Of a DNA stretch of 64,000 nt, positions 1 to 7,848 are shown piece by piece. This DNA comes from E44-bin32 sp034430595 (GTDB taxonomy: Bacteria; Chloroflexota; Anaerolineae; Anaerolineales; E44-bin32). A program made the position numbers and the translations under genes. The notes below the pieces were generated by a model that worked only from the letters and a program-made list of their open reading frames with translations, was not told the origin of the DNA and ran no database searches. Each line of letters opens with the position of its first letter. Positions within the stretch are counted from its first letter, which is position 1. Where the stretch lies: assembly GCA_034430595.1 (NCBI GenBank), contig DAOUEL010000078.1:248001-312000 (forward strand), given 5' to 3'.

Positions 1-267
1 GATCTGCGCCATCAGGACGCCTTGCTCAAGCTCGTCCGCCAATTGGCTCGGGATGATCAACTGGCTGTTTTGATCGCGCTGCACGACCTGAACCTGGTGG
101 CGCGTTTCGCTGACCGGGTGGCGCTCCTCTCGGCAGGTATGATCCATAAAACAGGCTCGGCGGAAGAGGTGTTGACACCAGAACACCTGGCAGCCGTCTA
201 CGGGATCGAAATCCATGTGATGAAGCACCCGATCCATGGCAAGCCGCTGGTCCTGACGGGAGAATGA
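1..267 (+). CDS. ABC transporter ATP-binding protein, C-terminal part (FecE/BtuD-like), cut by window edge
   Basis: The reading frame is open from base 1 and holds the last 88 residues of an ABC ATPase. It begins with DLRHQ, which in FecE/BtuD/FhuC-type iron-siderophore or cobalamin importers directly follows the Walker B aspartate and D-loop (LDEPTxxLDLRHQ). The H-loop region ALHDLNLVARFADRVALL follows, then the usual tail with a short beta-strand ending (EVLTPEHLAAVYGIEI). Walker A and the signature motif lie upstream of the window. The substrate (iron chelate, haem or B12) cannot be told from this fragment. The next gene starts 13 bases downstream, so they may be cotranscribed. Confidence 0.9.
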   Translation, partial: DLRHQDALLKLVRQLARDDQLAVLIALHDLNLVARFADRVALLSAGMIHKTGSAEEVLTPEHLAAVYGIEIHVMKHPIHGKPLVLTGE

Positions 268-280
268 GGGAGGGCGAAGG

Positions 281-916
281 ATGCCGACGATCGAAGAGGC
301 TCGCGGCTGGTATTCAGCGACGGATCCAGTGCATGGATTTGACCACGTGCTGCGCGTATACCGCCTGGCAGAGAGGATCGGAGAGGCGCTGGGGGCCGAC
401 CTGGAGATCCTGCGCGCGGCGGCGTTGATGCATGACGCCAGCGGCGCACATCCTGGAGATGAATCGGGCCGAGCAAGTCATGAGCGCCGTTCGGCAGAAT
501 TCGCACGAGAAGTGCTAGTCGCGGAAGGCTGGAATGAGACCGGTGTCGAGGCCGTCCTGCACTGCATTCGGGCGCATCGCTACCGGGGTGAGGAGCAGCC
601 GGATTCTCTGGAAGCCCAGATCCTGTTCGACGCCGACAAACTGGATGTGTTGGGAGCCTTTGGCGTGGCACGTACTATCGGATATGCGGTTCAGGCCGGG
701 CAGCCAGTTTTCGCGGCACCTTCCGGACAATTCATCACAACTGGAGTAGAACAGCCGGGAGAGCCGCACAGCGCCTATCATGAATATCTGTTCAAACTAA
801 GGCATGTATCAGACCGGCTCTACACGCAGCCGGCACGTGAGCTGGCGCAGGCCCGGGAACGGGTGATGACGGCTTTCTTCGATGGCCTCGTGGCAGAAGC
901 GGAGGGCAGAGCCTGA
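281..916 (+). CDS. HD-domain phosphohydrolase (uncharacterised YedJ-like family)
   Basis: The product is 211 residues. Metal-binding residues of the HD superfamily are visible in order: the first His in HGFDHVLRVY (about residue 22), the paired His-Asp in LMHDAS (about 52-53), a His in VLHCIRAHR and a distal Asp in FDADKLDVLG. The family hydrolyses phosphoester bonds in nucleotides or related compounds; the substrate here is unknown. ATG at 281 follows a GGGAGGGCGAAGG ribosome-binding region. It lies 13 bases after the ABC ATPase and just upstream of surE, another phosphohydrolase, but surE appears to have its own promoter. The identification of the fold is firm; the function is general only. 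Confidence 0.85.
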   Translation: MPTIEEARGWYSATDPVHGFDHVLRVYRLAERIGEALGADLEILRAAALMHDASGAHPGDESGRASHERRSAEFAREVLVAEGWNETGVEAVLHCIRAHRYRGEEQPDSLEAQILFDADKLDVLGAFGVARTIGYAVQAGQPVFAAPSGQFITTGVEQPGEPHSAYHEYLFKLRHVSDRLYTQPARELAQARERVMTAFFDGLVAEAEGRA

Positions 917-936
917 ACTCATGACATGACGCCGAA

Positions 937-971
937 TTGACCATGAACAAAGGGACGCGTATCATGAGGCC
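937..971 (+). promoter_or_regulatory. surE promoter, leaderless configuration
   Basis: TTGACC (937-942), a 17-base spacer, TATCAT (960-965), then only six bases before the ATG of surE at 972. Transcription should begin at or within a base or two of the start codon, leaving no room for a Shine-Dalgarno sequence. This is the cleanest sigma-A-type promoter in the window. Confidence 0.65.
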
Positions 972-1793
972 ATGCCGACCGCAGGAGAACGTACGCAGAT
1001 ATTGCTCACCAATGATGATGGCATTCGTTCGCCCGGCTTGTGGGCTGCGGCGCAGGCATTATCGGAGGTGGGCTTTGTAACAGTCGCGGCGCCGCGTGAA
1101 CAGTCCTCGGGCTCCGGACGAAGCATGCCGGTCACCTCCGACGGGCGATTGCATGAAGAGCATGTCACGATCAAGGATAAGACCTGGAAGGTCTACGCAG
1201 TCGGCGGCACGCCAGCGCAGGCTGTGCAGCATGGAATCCTCGAACTCATGCCCGATCCCCCCGACCTTGTTGTTGCCGGGATCAACTACGGTGAAAATTT
1301 GACGATCGGCGTATCCATCTCGGGCACCGTCGGTGCAGCGCTGGAGGGAGCCGCTTTTGGTCTGCCAGCGCTGGCGGTCTCGCTCGAAATGCCGGATGGC
1401 TACTACCTCTCCCACTCGGAGGATATCGACTTCTCGATTGCTGCCTACTTCACCGGGTATTTTGCCCGCATGATGCTGCGATTGAAGCCGATCCCCGATG
1501 TGGATATGCTCAAAATCGATATTCCGAACGATGCGGATCGCGACACGGCATGGCGGCTGACGCGCCTTTCACGACAGAAATACTATGTGCCGGTTGCTCC
1601 ACGGCGGACGTCGCTGGAAGATCCAGGCCACCTCGACTTCAAGATTGAATTGGATCGATCAAAACTTGAGCCGGATTCGGATGTGTACGCGCTGTCCGTT
1701 GACCGCGTCATATCGGTCACGCCGCTCTGCCTGGATTTCAGTTCACGGGTGGACTTCAATCTGCTCAAGCAGGCGTTCGAAGCAGCCATTTAA
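972..1793 (+). CDS. surE: 5'/3'-nucleotidase SurE
   Basis: SurE removes phosphate from nucleoside 5'- and 3'-monophosphates in a metal-dependent reaction. The 273-residue protein has the diagnostic N-terminal motif ILLTNDDG (metal ligands Asp15 and Asp16), the second motif APREQSSGSGRS (Ser/Gly loop near residue 46) and GINYGENL...SGTVGAALEG (Asn104 region), all typical of the family. Length is normal (about 250-270). The start at 972 is set by the tight promoter spacing and by residue 9 starting the beta-strand; no ribosome-binding site is present, consistent with a leaderless mRNA. It converges on the response regulator downstream with a 48-base gap in which I see no terminator hairpin. Confidence 0.95.
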   Translation: MPTAGERTQILLTNDDGIRSPGLWAAAQALSEVGFVTVAAPREQSSGSGRSMPVTSDGRLHEEHVTIKDKTWKVYAVGGTPAQAVQHGILELMPDPPDLVVAGINYGENLTIGVSISGTVGAALEGAAFGLPALAVSLEMPDGYYLSHSEDIDFSIAAYFTGYFARMMLRLKPIPDVDMLKIDIPNDADRDTAWRLTRLSRQKYYVPVAPRRTSLEDPGHLDFKIELDRSKLEPDSDVYALSVDRVISVTPLCLDFSSRVDFNLLKQAFEAAI

Positions 1794-1841
1794 TGCGATG
1801 GATTGCAGCAGCAATTTGAGTGGGGTTGCATGCGGGCAAGG

Positions 1842-2465
1842 TTACGCGCCCTGGGTTTTATCTCCGTCCAGCAGGCTGTGGAGCGTACGCAGTTCCTCTT
1901 CAATCTGGTCGCGCTGGACTCTGGTCTGTGCCAGGAGCGCTTCGAATGCTGGACGCTGCTCGGGCGGAACAGTCTCCACCAGGCGCTGTGCACGCCGGAT
2001 CTGATTTTCCTTGTGATGGAGCTTCTCCCTCAAGCGATCTGAATAACCCTGCTGGAAGGCTCGTTCCGCCATTGGCAGGGCATTCCCCTCGAACTCGCCG
2101 GTCATTACCTCCGCAACGGTCAGGAGCAGCTCGGAAGCCTCGATCGGTTTTTCGAGGAAGCGCACTGCGCCCAGGCTGAGCGCAAATTCCTTGTCTTCCG
2201 GGGTGATGAACGTGGCCGAGATGAAGATGATTGGAATGTGACGGGTTTCGGGATCGCTGCGCACGGCCTGGGCCAGCGCATACCCGTCCAGGCGTGGCAT
2301 GAGGATATCGGTCAGGATCAGGACCGGAGGACCGCCGGCGATGATCTCAAGCGCTTCATCGCCATTTCGGGCTGTGATCACGTCATAGCCTTTGAACTTG
2401 AGCGTAACCTCCAACAGTTCAAGAATATGAGGGATATCTTCAACGATCAGTATCGGGCCATTCAT
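1842..2465 (-). CDS. Response regulator: CheY-like receiver with helical C-terminal extension
   Basis: Residues 3-120 form a receiver domain: acidic pocket at IVED (Glu9, Asp10), phosphoacceptor Asp53 in ILTDILMP, the conserved Thr/Ser position in FISAT and Lys106 in FLEKP. Residues 120-207 are Glu/Arg/Gln-rich and look like a helical coiled coil (for example QGYSDRLREKLHHKENQIRR), not a DNA-binding domain. This is therefore probably a single-domain or oligomerising response regulator that acts on a partner protein. No cognate kinase is adjacent; the nearest hybrid-like GAF kinase begins at 13.8 kb. The ATG at 2465 is seven bases after its own -10 box. Confidence 0.9.
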   Translation of the reverse strand: MNGPILIVEDIPHILELLEVTLKFKGYDVITARNGDEALEIIAGGPPVLILTDILMPRLDGYALAQAVRSDPETRHIPIIFISATFITPEDKEFALSLGAVRFLEKPIEASELLLTVAEVMTGEFEGNALPMAERAFQQGYSDRLREKLHHKENQIRRAQRLVETVPPEQRPAFEALLAQTRVQRDQIEEELRTLHSLLDGDKTQGA

Positions 2466-2500
2466 CTTCTTGATTGTATCCTGACTTGGCGCTCGTGCAA
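2466..2500 (-). promoter_or_regulatory. Promoter of the response-regulator gene, leaderless configuration
   Basis: On the minus strand TTGCAC (2500-2495), a 16-base spacer and TACAAT (2478-2473) precede the ATG at 2465 by seven bases. No Shine-Dalgarno sequence fits between the predicted start of transcription and the ATG. The promoter lies in the 48-base gap after the methyltransferase gene. Confidence 0.55.
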
Positions 2501-2513
2501 CGTGTCATGTGAT

Positions 2514-3740
2514 CTATTCCGACCAGGTTGAGATCGTCTCAATATGGTAGGTCTGGGGGAAGAGATCGATTGGCTGCACCTGTTCCAGCTGCAATCCTCC
2601 GGCGGCAAGCAGCCGGCTGTCGCGGGCCATCGTCGCCGGGTCGCAGGAGACGTAGACCAGGCGAGCAGGTTGCTTTTCGAGGATCATTTCCACTACCTCC
2701 CGCCCCAGCCCGGCACGAGGCGGATCAACCAGGATCAGATCCGGAGAAGCAACAATCGCTGGCAGCGCGGCATCGACCTGTGATTCGTAAAGCTCGATGT
2801 CGGAGTAGGGATAAAGGTTGACTTCAAAATCGGCGCATGCTGCCGGTGATGACTCAACCGCGATCACCCGCGCGCCGTTCTTGGCCAGGAACAGGCTGAA
2901 CAGTCCAACTCCTGCATACAGGTCGAAGGTGAGTTGACCGGGCGAGACTCGCGCAGCCTGCAGAACCCGTCGCACTAGCTCAGGGACCAGTGCTGTGTTG
3001 ACCTGGAAGAATGCGTCGGGGGACACCTGGAAACGCTCTCCCAGGACCTGCATCTCGAGAGCTGGCTCGCCGGCCAGGACCTGCCAGCTGCCGGGTGTCG
3101 ACCATGCGACGGAGGTCCCCGCCAGGACCTCGATCTCCTGGGTTGGGCTTTCCTGCGCATGGAAGACGATCATCGTCTCATCCTGCGTATCGGTGCGTAC
3201 GCTGATGCGCCCGATTTCGTCCTGTTCTTCGACCCGTATCAGGCTCCAGAGCTGATCCACGGCAGGCAGAGGCAGGTGACATTCGCTCAGCGGAAGGACC
3301 TTCGATCCATCCTGTTGAACCAGGCCGAGGCTCCCGTTAGGGTTGATATGAAACTGCATTTGATTGCGATAGTTCCAGGGGCTTGGGGAGGCAATTATCT
3401 CTACGACCGGAGGTGCCTGAATTCCACCTATTCGTTCAAGCTGCTCGATGACAATTTCCTGCTTCACCTGCAGTTGATCGGCGTACTCGAGGTGCTGGTA
3501 GTGGCAGCCGCCGCATTGCCCGAAATGAATACAGCGGGCCTGAATACGGTCTGACGCGGGCTGCAGAACCTCGATCAGCTCGGCCCGTGCCCAGCGTTTG
3601 TGTTCATCTCGAATGCGAACCCGGACCCGCTCTCCTGGCAGTGCAAATGGAACGAATACCATGCGTCCGTTTTCAGCACGACCCAGGCTCTCGCCGCCGT
3701 ACGCCATCCCTGTCATCGTGAGTTCGAGCTCGTTTTCCAC
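2514..3740 (-). CDS. rlmD: 23S rRNA (uracil-5-)-methyltransferase, RlmD/TrmA family
   Basis: The protein (408 residues) adds a methyl group from S-adenosylmethionine to C5 of a uridine in rRNA or tRNA. An N-terminal TRAM RNA-binding domain covers about 1-60. Cys70, Cys76, Cys79 and Cys154 fit the 4Fe-4S cluster of RumA/RlmD enzymes. SAM motif I is DLYAGVG (273-279), followed by DPPRAG (339-344) and the catalytic nucleophile Cys366 in YVSCDP. The cluster argues for RlmD-type rather than TrmA, but which uridine is modified cannot be read from sequence. The start lies three bases after the upstream aminotransferase stop, so the two are cotranscribed. Confidence 0.9.
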   Translation of the reverse strand: MENELELTMTGMAYGGESLGRAENGRMVFVPFALPGERVRVRIRDEHKRWARAELIEVLQPASDRIQARCIHFGQCGGCHYQHLEYADQLQVKQEIVIEQLERIGGIQAPPVVEIIASPSPWNYRNQMQFHINPNGSLGLVQQDGSKVLPLSECHLPLPAVDQLWSLIRVEEQDEIGRISVRTDTQDETMIVFHAQESPTQEIEVLAGTSVAWSTPGSWQVLAGEPALEMQVLGERFQVSPDAFFQVNTALVPELVRRVLQAARVSPGQLTFDLYAGVGLFSLFLAKNGARVIAVESSPAACADFEVNLYPYSDIELYESQVDAALPAIVASPDLILVDPPRAGLGREVVEMILEKQPARLVYVSCDPATMARDSRLLAAGGLQLEQVQPIDLFPQTYHIETISTWSE

Positions 3741-3743
3741 CGT

Positions 3744-4826
3744 TCAAGCCTGCTGGTCGGGTTGTGTTGCTAGATAATCTTCGATCGTCGTCGTCAGCTG
3801 CTGCAGATCTGCGAGACTGGTCTCGCCCATGTGGCCGATGCGGAAAGTCTCATTTCGCAAGCGGCCATAACCATTCGCAATCGAGATCCCCTGCCCGGCC
3901 AGATACATCAGGAGTTCAGGAACTTGCAGGCCGCGCGTTGCCCTAATCGTCGTAACGGTGTTGGAACGGTATCCCTGTGCGGCGAAGAGGGCGAAATGGG
4001 CTTGAGCCCAGTCGCGCACGTACTCCGCCATGTGAGTATGGCGGGCATAGCGCTGCTCCAGCCCTTCTGCCAGCATCCGCTGAAGCTGCCGCTCGAGAGC
4101 GAAGATCAGCGAAACGGCCGGAGTGGATGGGGTCGCGTTCTTCTCGAGGTATTCCTCGAAGAGCAGGAAATCGAAGTACCAGCCACGGTGTGCGATCTCA
4201 CGCGCCCGATCGAGCGCCCGATCGCTAACCGCAGCGAAGGCCAGGCCCGGTGGAAGGGCGAAACACTTCTGCGAAGAGGTCAGGAGAACATCCAGGCCCC
4301 AGCTGTCGAACGGGATCGAAACGCCCCCGGCGGAGGAGACGGCGTCAACCAGGATTAACGTATCCGGGCTGATCGATTGGACAGCTTCAGCGATCTCGCC
4401 AACCGGGTTCTGAACGCCGGTCGAGGTTTCGTTATGCACGATGGCGACCGCGTCATAATGTTTACCGCCAAACGCCTCCAGGACTTGCTCCGGTCGATTC
4501 GGCTGCCCCCACTCGCTGTCAAGGCGATCCGCTGGCAGACCGTTGGCCTGGGCTACTTCGAACCAGCGTTCGCCGAACGCTCCGCAGATGCAAACCAGCA
4601 GCTCTGACTGCACAACATTGCGCACAGCAGCTTCTTGCAGTCCGGTGCCGGATGAGGTCGAGATGTACACCCGGCTGGAAGTACCCAGGACGGAACGCAG
4701 CATCGGCTGCACGCGCCCCATAAGCTCAGCAAAAGCCGGTGAGCGGTGCCCAATCATCTCGTGTGCCTGCGCTTGAAGCACTTCAGGATCGACGTCTACC
4801 GGGCCAGGGAGAAAAAGCTTCGTCAT
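3744..4826 (-). CDS. PLP-dependent aminotransferase, class V (serine/alanine-glyoxylate aminotransferase type)
   Basis: 360 residues. The N-terminus LFLPGPV is the hallmark of alanine-glyoxylate/serine-pyruvate aminotransferases and related phosphoserine-type enzymes; the PLP aspartate is Asp161 in VDAVSSAGG and the Schiff-base lysine is Lys187 in TSSQKCFALPPG. The family moves an amino group between serine, alanine or aspartate-like donors and glyoxylate or pyruvate; the actual pair cannot be fixed here. The ATG at 4826 has a GAGG-containing ribosome-binding site. An extended -10 (TGT-TAGAAT, 4866-4858 on the minus strand) lies about 30 bases upstream. It forms a two-gene operon with the RNA methyltransferase, with no obvious functional link. 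Confidence 0.88.
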   Translation of the reverse strand: MTKLFLPGPVDVDPEVLQAQAHEMIGHRSPAFAELMGRVQPMLRSVLGTSSRVYISTSSGTGLQEAAVRNVVQSELLVCICGAFGERWFEVAQANGLPADRLDSEWGQPNRPEQVLEAFGGKHYDAVAIVHNETSTGVQNPVGEIAEAVQSISPDTLILVDAVSSAGGVSIPFDSWGLDVLLTSSQKCFALPPGLAFAAVSDRALDRAREIAHRGWYFDFLLFEEYLEKNATPSTPAVSLIFALERQLQRMLAEGLEQRYARHTHMAEYVRDWAQAHFALFAAQGYRSNTVTTIRATRGLQVPELLMYLAGQGISIANGYGRLRNETFRIGHMGETSLADLQQLTTTIEDYLATQPDQQA

Positions 4827-4959
4827 CGGTCAACCTCGAGGGTATTGGTCTGGCGCCATTCTAACAGAGAACCCCGGGGCAGGGTGGCGCCGGCCCAATT
4901 CCTGCGCGGCGGGCCGAAAAATGGCCGTCTTCCGAACAATATGGTGAAAACTAAAACCG

Positions 4960-5012
4960 AATATCAAGAATATTAATAAAATACTTGACATTATTTAAAA
5001 TGATGGTACTTT
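4960..5012 (+). promoter_or_regulatory. AT-rich promoter region with inverted repeat upstream of the DUF2089/SHOCT cluster
   Basis: An island of very AT-rich sequence in an otherwise GC-rich region. It holds the inverted repeat AATAT-CAAGA-ATATT (4960-4974) and a consensus -35 TTGACA (4985-4990). The best -10 candidate at the right distance (TACTTT, 5007-5012) is poor. The arrangement suggests a regulated promoter with an operator just upstream of the -35, possibly bound by the HTH-containing DUF2089 product; this is inference. Confidence 0.4.
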
Positions 5013-5064
5013 AATGCCAGATTTTCGAAATCGAAATGCAGAAAATAAGAATGGAGGCGGCGAG

Positions 5065-5316
5065 ATGTGTGGAAACGGTTTTTACGAGGCCGAGCTGGGC
5101 AGGTTGGACCTCCAGCGGCGTCTCGAATTGGAGCGCAATCGCCGCCAGTTGTCCTTCAGTCAGGGGAAAGCCTCGCGCCTGTCCCGTCTGAGTGTGTGGT
5201 TGGGCGGGCGTTTGATCGCAGCGGGAGAGGCGCTTTGTGCCCGCAGCAACGCGAGAACAATACATACCTGGCGTGGGGCAAGCAACCCGCATGTAATCCG
5301 TACCCAGGTCAGCTGA
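5065..5316 (+). CDS. Small basic protein of unknown function (83 aa)
   Basis: I do not recognise this protein. ATG at 5065 is preceded by GGAGGCGGCGAG, a good ribosome-binding site, and the gene follows an AT-rich promoter with TTGACA. The product is Arg/Leu-rich: a predicted amphipathic helix (about residues 9-45, with LQRRLELERNRRQLS) followed by a mildly hydrophobic segment (VWLGGRLIAAGEAL). There is no signal peptide. It starts the plus-strand cluster, 19 bases before the DUF2089 gene, so it may be a leader protein or small regulator for that cluster. An in-frame upstream ATG at 5014 has no ribosome-binding site and is less likely. Confidence 0.5.
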   Translation: MCGNGFYEAELGRLDLQRRLELERNRRQLSFSQGKASRLSRLSVWLGGRLIAAGEALCARSNARTIHTWRGASNPHVIRTQVS

Positions 5317-5335
5317 GGTGAGCAGAGATCGAGAG

Positions 5336-5710
5336 ATGAATACCATGCTGACAACCTGTCCGGTTTGCGAAGAACGACTTTCGGTCACGCGCCTGCACTG
5401 TCGAAATTGTGATACCACGATTGAGGGCCATTTCGATCTTGGACGCCTTGGCCGCTTGTCCAAAGAGCAGCTGGATTTCATCGAGACGTTTATTCGGTGC
5501 GAAGGCAAACTGAGCCGGATGGAACCAGAGCTTGATCTGTCCTATCCAACGCTACGCGCCCGCCTGACAGATGCCATCCGAACGATGGGTTTCACCGTGG
5601 GTCCTGAGCCATCGCTCATCAGCGATGAGGAGCGGCACCGGATTCTGGATGACCTGGCGAACGGGAAGTTGAGTTCTGAGGAAGCGATGCGTTTGCTGGA
5701 AGGATCTTGA
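5336..5710 (+). CDS. DUF2089 family protein: zinc ribbon plus helix-turn-helix, SHOCT-like tail
   Basis: 124 residues from ATG 5336 (a second ATG at 5345 with GAGAG nine bases upstream is equally possible). Cys8, Cys11, Cys22 and Cys25 form two CxxC knuckles of a zinc ribbon (CPVC...CRNC). The segment LGRLSKEQLDFIETFIRCEGKLSRMEPELDLSYPTLRARL reads as a sigma-like or LuxR-like helix-turn-helix, as in DUF2089 proteins, which are thought to bind DNA. The last 30 residues, EERHRILDDLANGKLSSEEAMRLLEG, are the SHOCT-like two-helix module that recurs in three further proteins of this cluster. It is the best candidate for the cluster's regulator. Confidence 0.88.
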   Translation: MNTMLTTCPVCEERLSVTRLHCRNCDTTIEGHFDLGRLGRLSKEQLDFIETFIRCEGKLSRMEPELDLSYPTLRARLTDAIRTMGFTVGPEPSLISDEERHRILDDLANGKLSSEEAMRLLEGS

Positions 5711-5740
5711 TCCAGCCGACGAGTTCTCTGGAGGTGACGA

Positions 5741-6850
5741 ATGCAGAAAGAGCGAATTGAACTGGGCGAAGCGCCATTGATCAAGATCGATGCCATCGGG
5801 GGAGATCTGCGCGTTTCAGGTCATGACGAATCGTACCTCGAGGTTCAGGCGCCTGATTCTGGCAACCTGAAGGTGACGGAAGAGAAAGGTGGAGCCCTGG
5901 TTATCTGCCGTTCCGGCTGCCTGATCTTCATGCCGCGCTCTGGCCGGATCGAAGCCGGGGAAGTCGGCGGCGATTGTCGAATCACAGATGTCGAAGGCGA
6001 AGTTCTTCTGCAAACGGTCGGCGGCGACCTGAGCCTGCGCCGGGTTGGAAAAGCCTCTTTCGAATTGATCGGCGGGGACATGCAGGCGCGCCGTTTGATG
6101 GGCGATCTGGCCGTCGACCATGTTGGGGGGGATGCCGTCGTCCAGGAGATCGAGGGTGGAATCAGGATGCGCATGGTGGGCGGTGATGTCCTTCTGGGAG
6201 AAGTCGCGGGAATGGTGGATGTTTCCTGCGGTGGTGATGCTTTGGTGAGCTTCGACCCACCGGGTGGACAGGCATCCAAAGTGCAGGCCGGAAGCGATCT
6301 TGATTGTCGTGTCAGCCCGCAGGCCTCGGTGCGAGTTAAAGCTCAGGCTGGTGGGGATCGAGAAATCGGGCGCGGGTTTGAAACCGATGCTGACGAGGGA
6401 GTTTTCCTCCTGGGGTCAGGTGAAGCCGAACTCGAGCTATCTGCGGGTGGTGATCTGGTCCTGCGCTTGGCAGGTGCAAGCCAGGGATTTGGCGGCTTTG
6501 ATTTTGCCGATGTGCTAAGTGATATGGATGTCGAGTTGGCCGAGATGGAAACGAAAATGGATTCACTCGCTGTGCCGCTCGAATTCGGGGTCAAGGAAAA
6601 AGTCCGTCGTGCAGTGCGGAACGCACGACGATCAGCCCGCAAAGCGCGGCATCATCACTTCAAACTTGAGGCCGAGTTTGACCCGCTGAAAGGAATCACA
6701 TTTCAGGGTCCAGGCTGGGCTGGCTTTGGCGAGTCTCCACAGGAAGCCACGGAAGAAGAGAGGCACCAAATCCTGCGCATGGTGGAGCAAGGCAAAATTA
6801 CGGTGGATGAGGCTGAAGCGCTCCTGGAAGCCCTGGAGGGTGAATCTTGA
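5741..6850 (+). CDS. DUF4097-type beta-repeat protein with C-terminal SHOCT-like module (YvlB/LiaX-like)
   Basis: 369 residues, ATG preceded by CTGGAGGTGACG. Residues 10-240 are a run of short beta-strands with recurrent VGGDL/GGD turns (IGGDLRVSG, VGGDCRI, VGGDLSLRR, VGGDAVVQE), the right-handed beta-solenoid look of DUF4097 'putative adhesin' domains. A charged helical stretch rich in Arg/Lys/His follows (about 285-315). The C-terminus EERHQILRMVEQGKITVDEAEALLEAL is a SHOCT-like module. The same two modules, in the opposite order, make up YvlB of Bacillus and LiaX of Enterococcus, which take part in envelope-stress responses. No signal peptide or membrane segment is seen, so it is likely cytoplasmic. 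The GNAT gene overlaps its stop codon. Confidence 0.8.
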   Translation: MQKERIELGEAPLIKIDAIGGDLRVSGHDESYLEVQAPDSGNLKVTEEKGGALVICRSGCLIFMPRSGRIEAGEVGGDCRITDVEGEVLLQTVGGDLSLRRVGKASFELIGGDMQARRLMGDLAVDHVGGDAVVQEIEGGIRMRMVGGDVLLGEVAGMVDVSCGGDALVSFDPPGGQASKVQAGSDLDCRVSPQASVRVKAQAGGDREIGRGFETDADEGVFLLGSGEAELELSAGGDLVLRLAGASQGFGGFDFADVLSDMDVELAEMETKMDSLAVPLEFGVKEKVRRAVRNARRSARKARHHHFKLEAEFDPLKGITFQGPGWAGFGESPQEATEEERHQILRMVEQGKITVDEAEALLEALEGES

Positions 6851-7848
6851 CGGCAGCGGTTAGCGCTGGCTCGCGCCCGCGGGATCATGGCTTGCGAGCA
6901 TTCGATGGGCGACGTGATCTGGGGGCACTGGCCGACTTGATCGAAACTTCGTTCGCAGAGCAGCTCGATCAAGCTGGACGGCAGATGGTAGCTGGCATGC
7001 GGTTATTCTCCAGGCTGGGATGGCTGGGATGGCTGTTAAGCCGCTGGCTGCTGCCGCCGGCCGCTAATCCAATTGGCTTTGTATGGGAACAAGACGGGCA
7101 GGTTGTCGGGAACGCCAGCCTGATGCCTGTGCGGAATTACAGTCGGCGTTGGGTTATGGCGAATGTTGCCGTGCAGCCGCGCTACCGTAGGCACGGTATC
7201 GGCCGTCGATTGGTTGGGGCTGCGATTGAAGCGGCCCGCGAACGAGGTGCCCGCCAGGTTATCCTGCAGGTCGATCAGGAGAATCAAGCTGCCCAGGCTC
7301 TGTACAACCAATTTGGCTTCAAACTACTGGCCGATCGCAGTACCTGGTTCCGCCCGAGAGGACTTGCACCAACGCACACGATCGAGGGCTCGCAGGTCAG
7401 ATCGCGCGAAGATGATGAATGGCGGGACCAGTTTGAACTGGCCAGCCGGCTGCACCCGGAAGGTTTGATCTGGCCATTCCCGACGGTTACGAGCATCTTC
7501 CGACCACGCGGGCTGGCTGGTTGGACAGGAGCTGCGTCACACTTGCATTGGGTTTGGCGGACAGCCGAAGGCCTGGAGGCAAGCCTGTCATTGCGGCCAG
7601 GTGTCGAGCCCGGAATACAGCGCCTGGTTATGGTTACCTCGCCGGCAGTACGCGGCCTCGCAGAAGGCCCACTGCTGGATCGCATCCTAGCCAGACCAGC
7701 CTCAAGACGGACGGCGTTCGTGATTGATTACCCAACCGGTGCTGCCGGGTCAGCTTTCAGCGAGCGTGGTTTTTTCGAACGCCGCCAACTGCGCTGGATG
7801 GGGCTCGATTTGGCCCGGTCGTCGAAACGAAGCGCAGGCCAGCCATGA
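6847..7848 (+). CDS. GNAT family N-acetyltransferase
   Basis: 333 residues starting at TTG 6847, whose last two bases begin the TGA of the upstream gene (TTGA overlap), so translation is probably coupled. The acetyl-CoA-binding motif A is RYRRHGIGRRLVGAAIEAARERGA with the RxxGxG/A pyrophosphate loop, followed by LQVDQENQAAQALYNQFGF (motif B), all between about residues 100 and 160. The C-terminal 170 residues are a second, degenerate GNAT-like half of unknown role. The substrate is unknown. Its place between an envelope-stress-like protein and two MFS carriers would fit drug or metabolite modification, which is inference. Confidence 0.85.
   Translation: MTAAVSAGSRPRDHGLRAFDGRRDLGALADLIETSFAEQLDQAGRQMVAGMRLFSRLGWLGWLLSRWLLPPAANPIGFVWEQDGQVVGNASLMPVRNYSRRWVMANVAVQPRYRRHGIGRRLVGAAIEAARERGARQVILQVDQENQAAQALYNQFGFKLLADRSTWFRPRGLAPTHTIEGSQVRSREDDEWRDQFELASRLHPEGLIWPFPTVTSIFRPRGLAGWTGAASHLHWVWRTAEGLEASLSLRPGVEPGIQRLVMVTSPAVRGLAEGPLLDRILARPASRRTAFVIDYPTGAAGSAFSERGFFERRQLRWMGLDLARSSKRSAGQP

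Noticed and set aside
3159..3554. Long plus-strand frame inside the RNA methyltransferase gene
   Set aside because: It lies fully on the opposite strand of a well-supported gene and has the composition of an antisense shadow.
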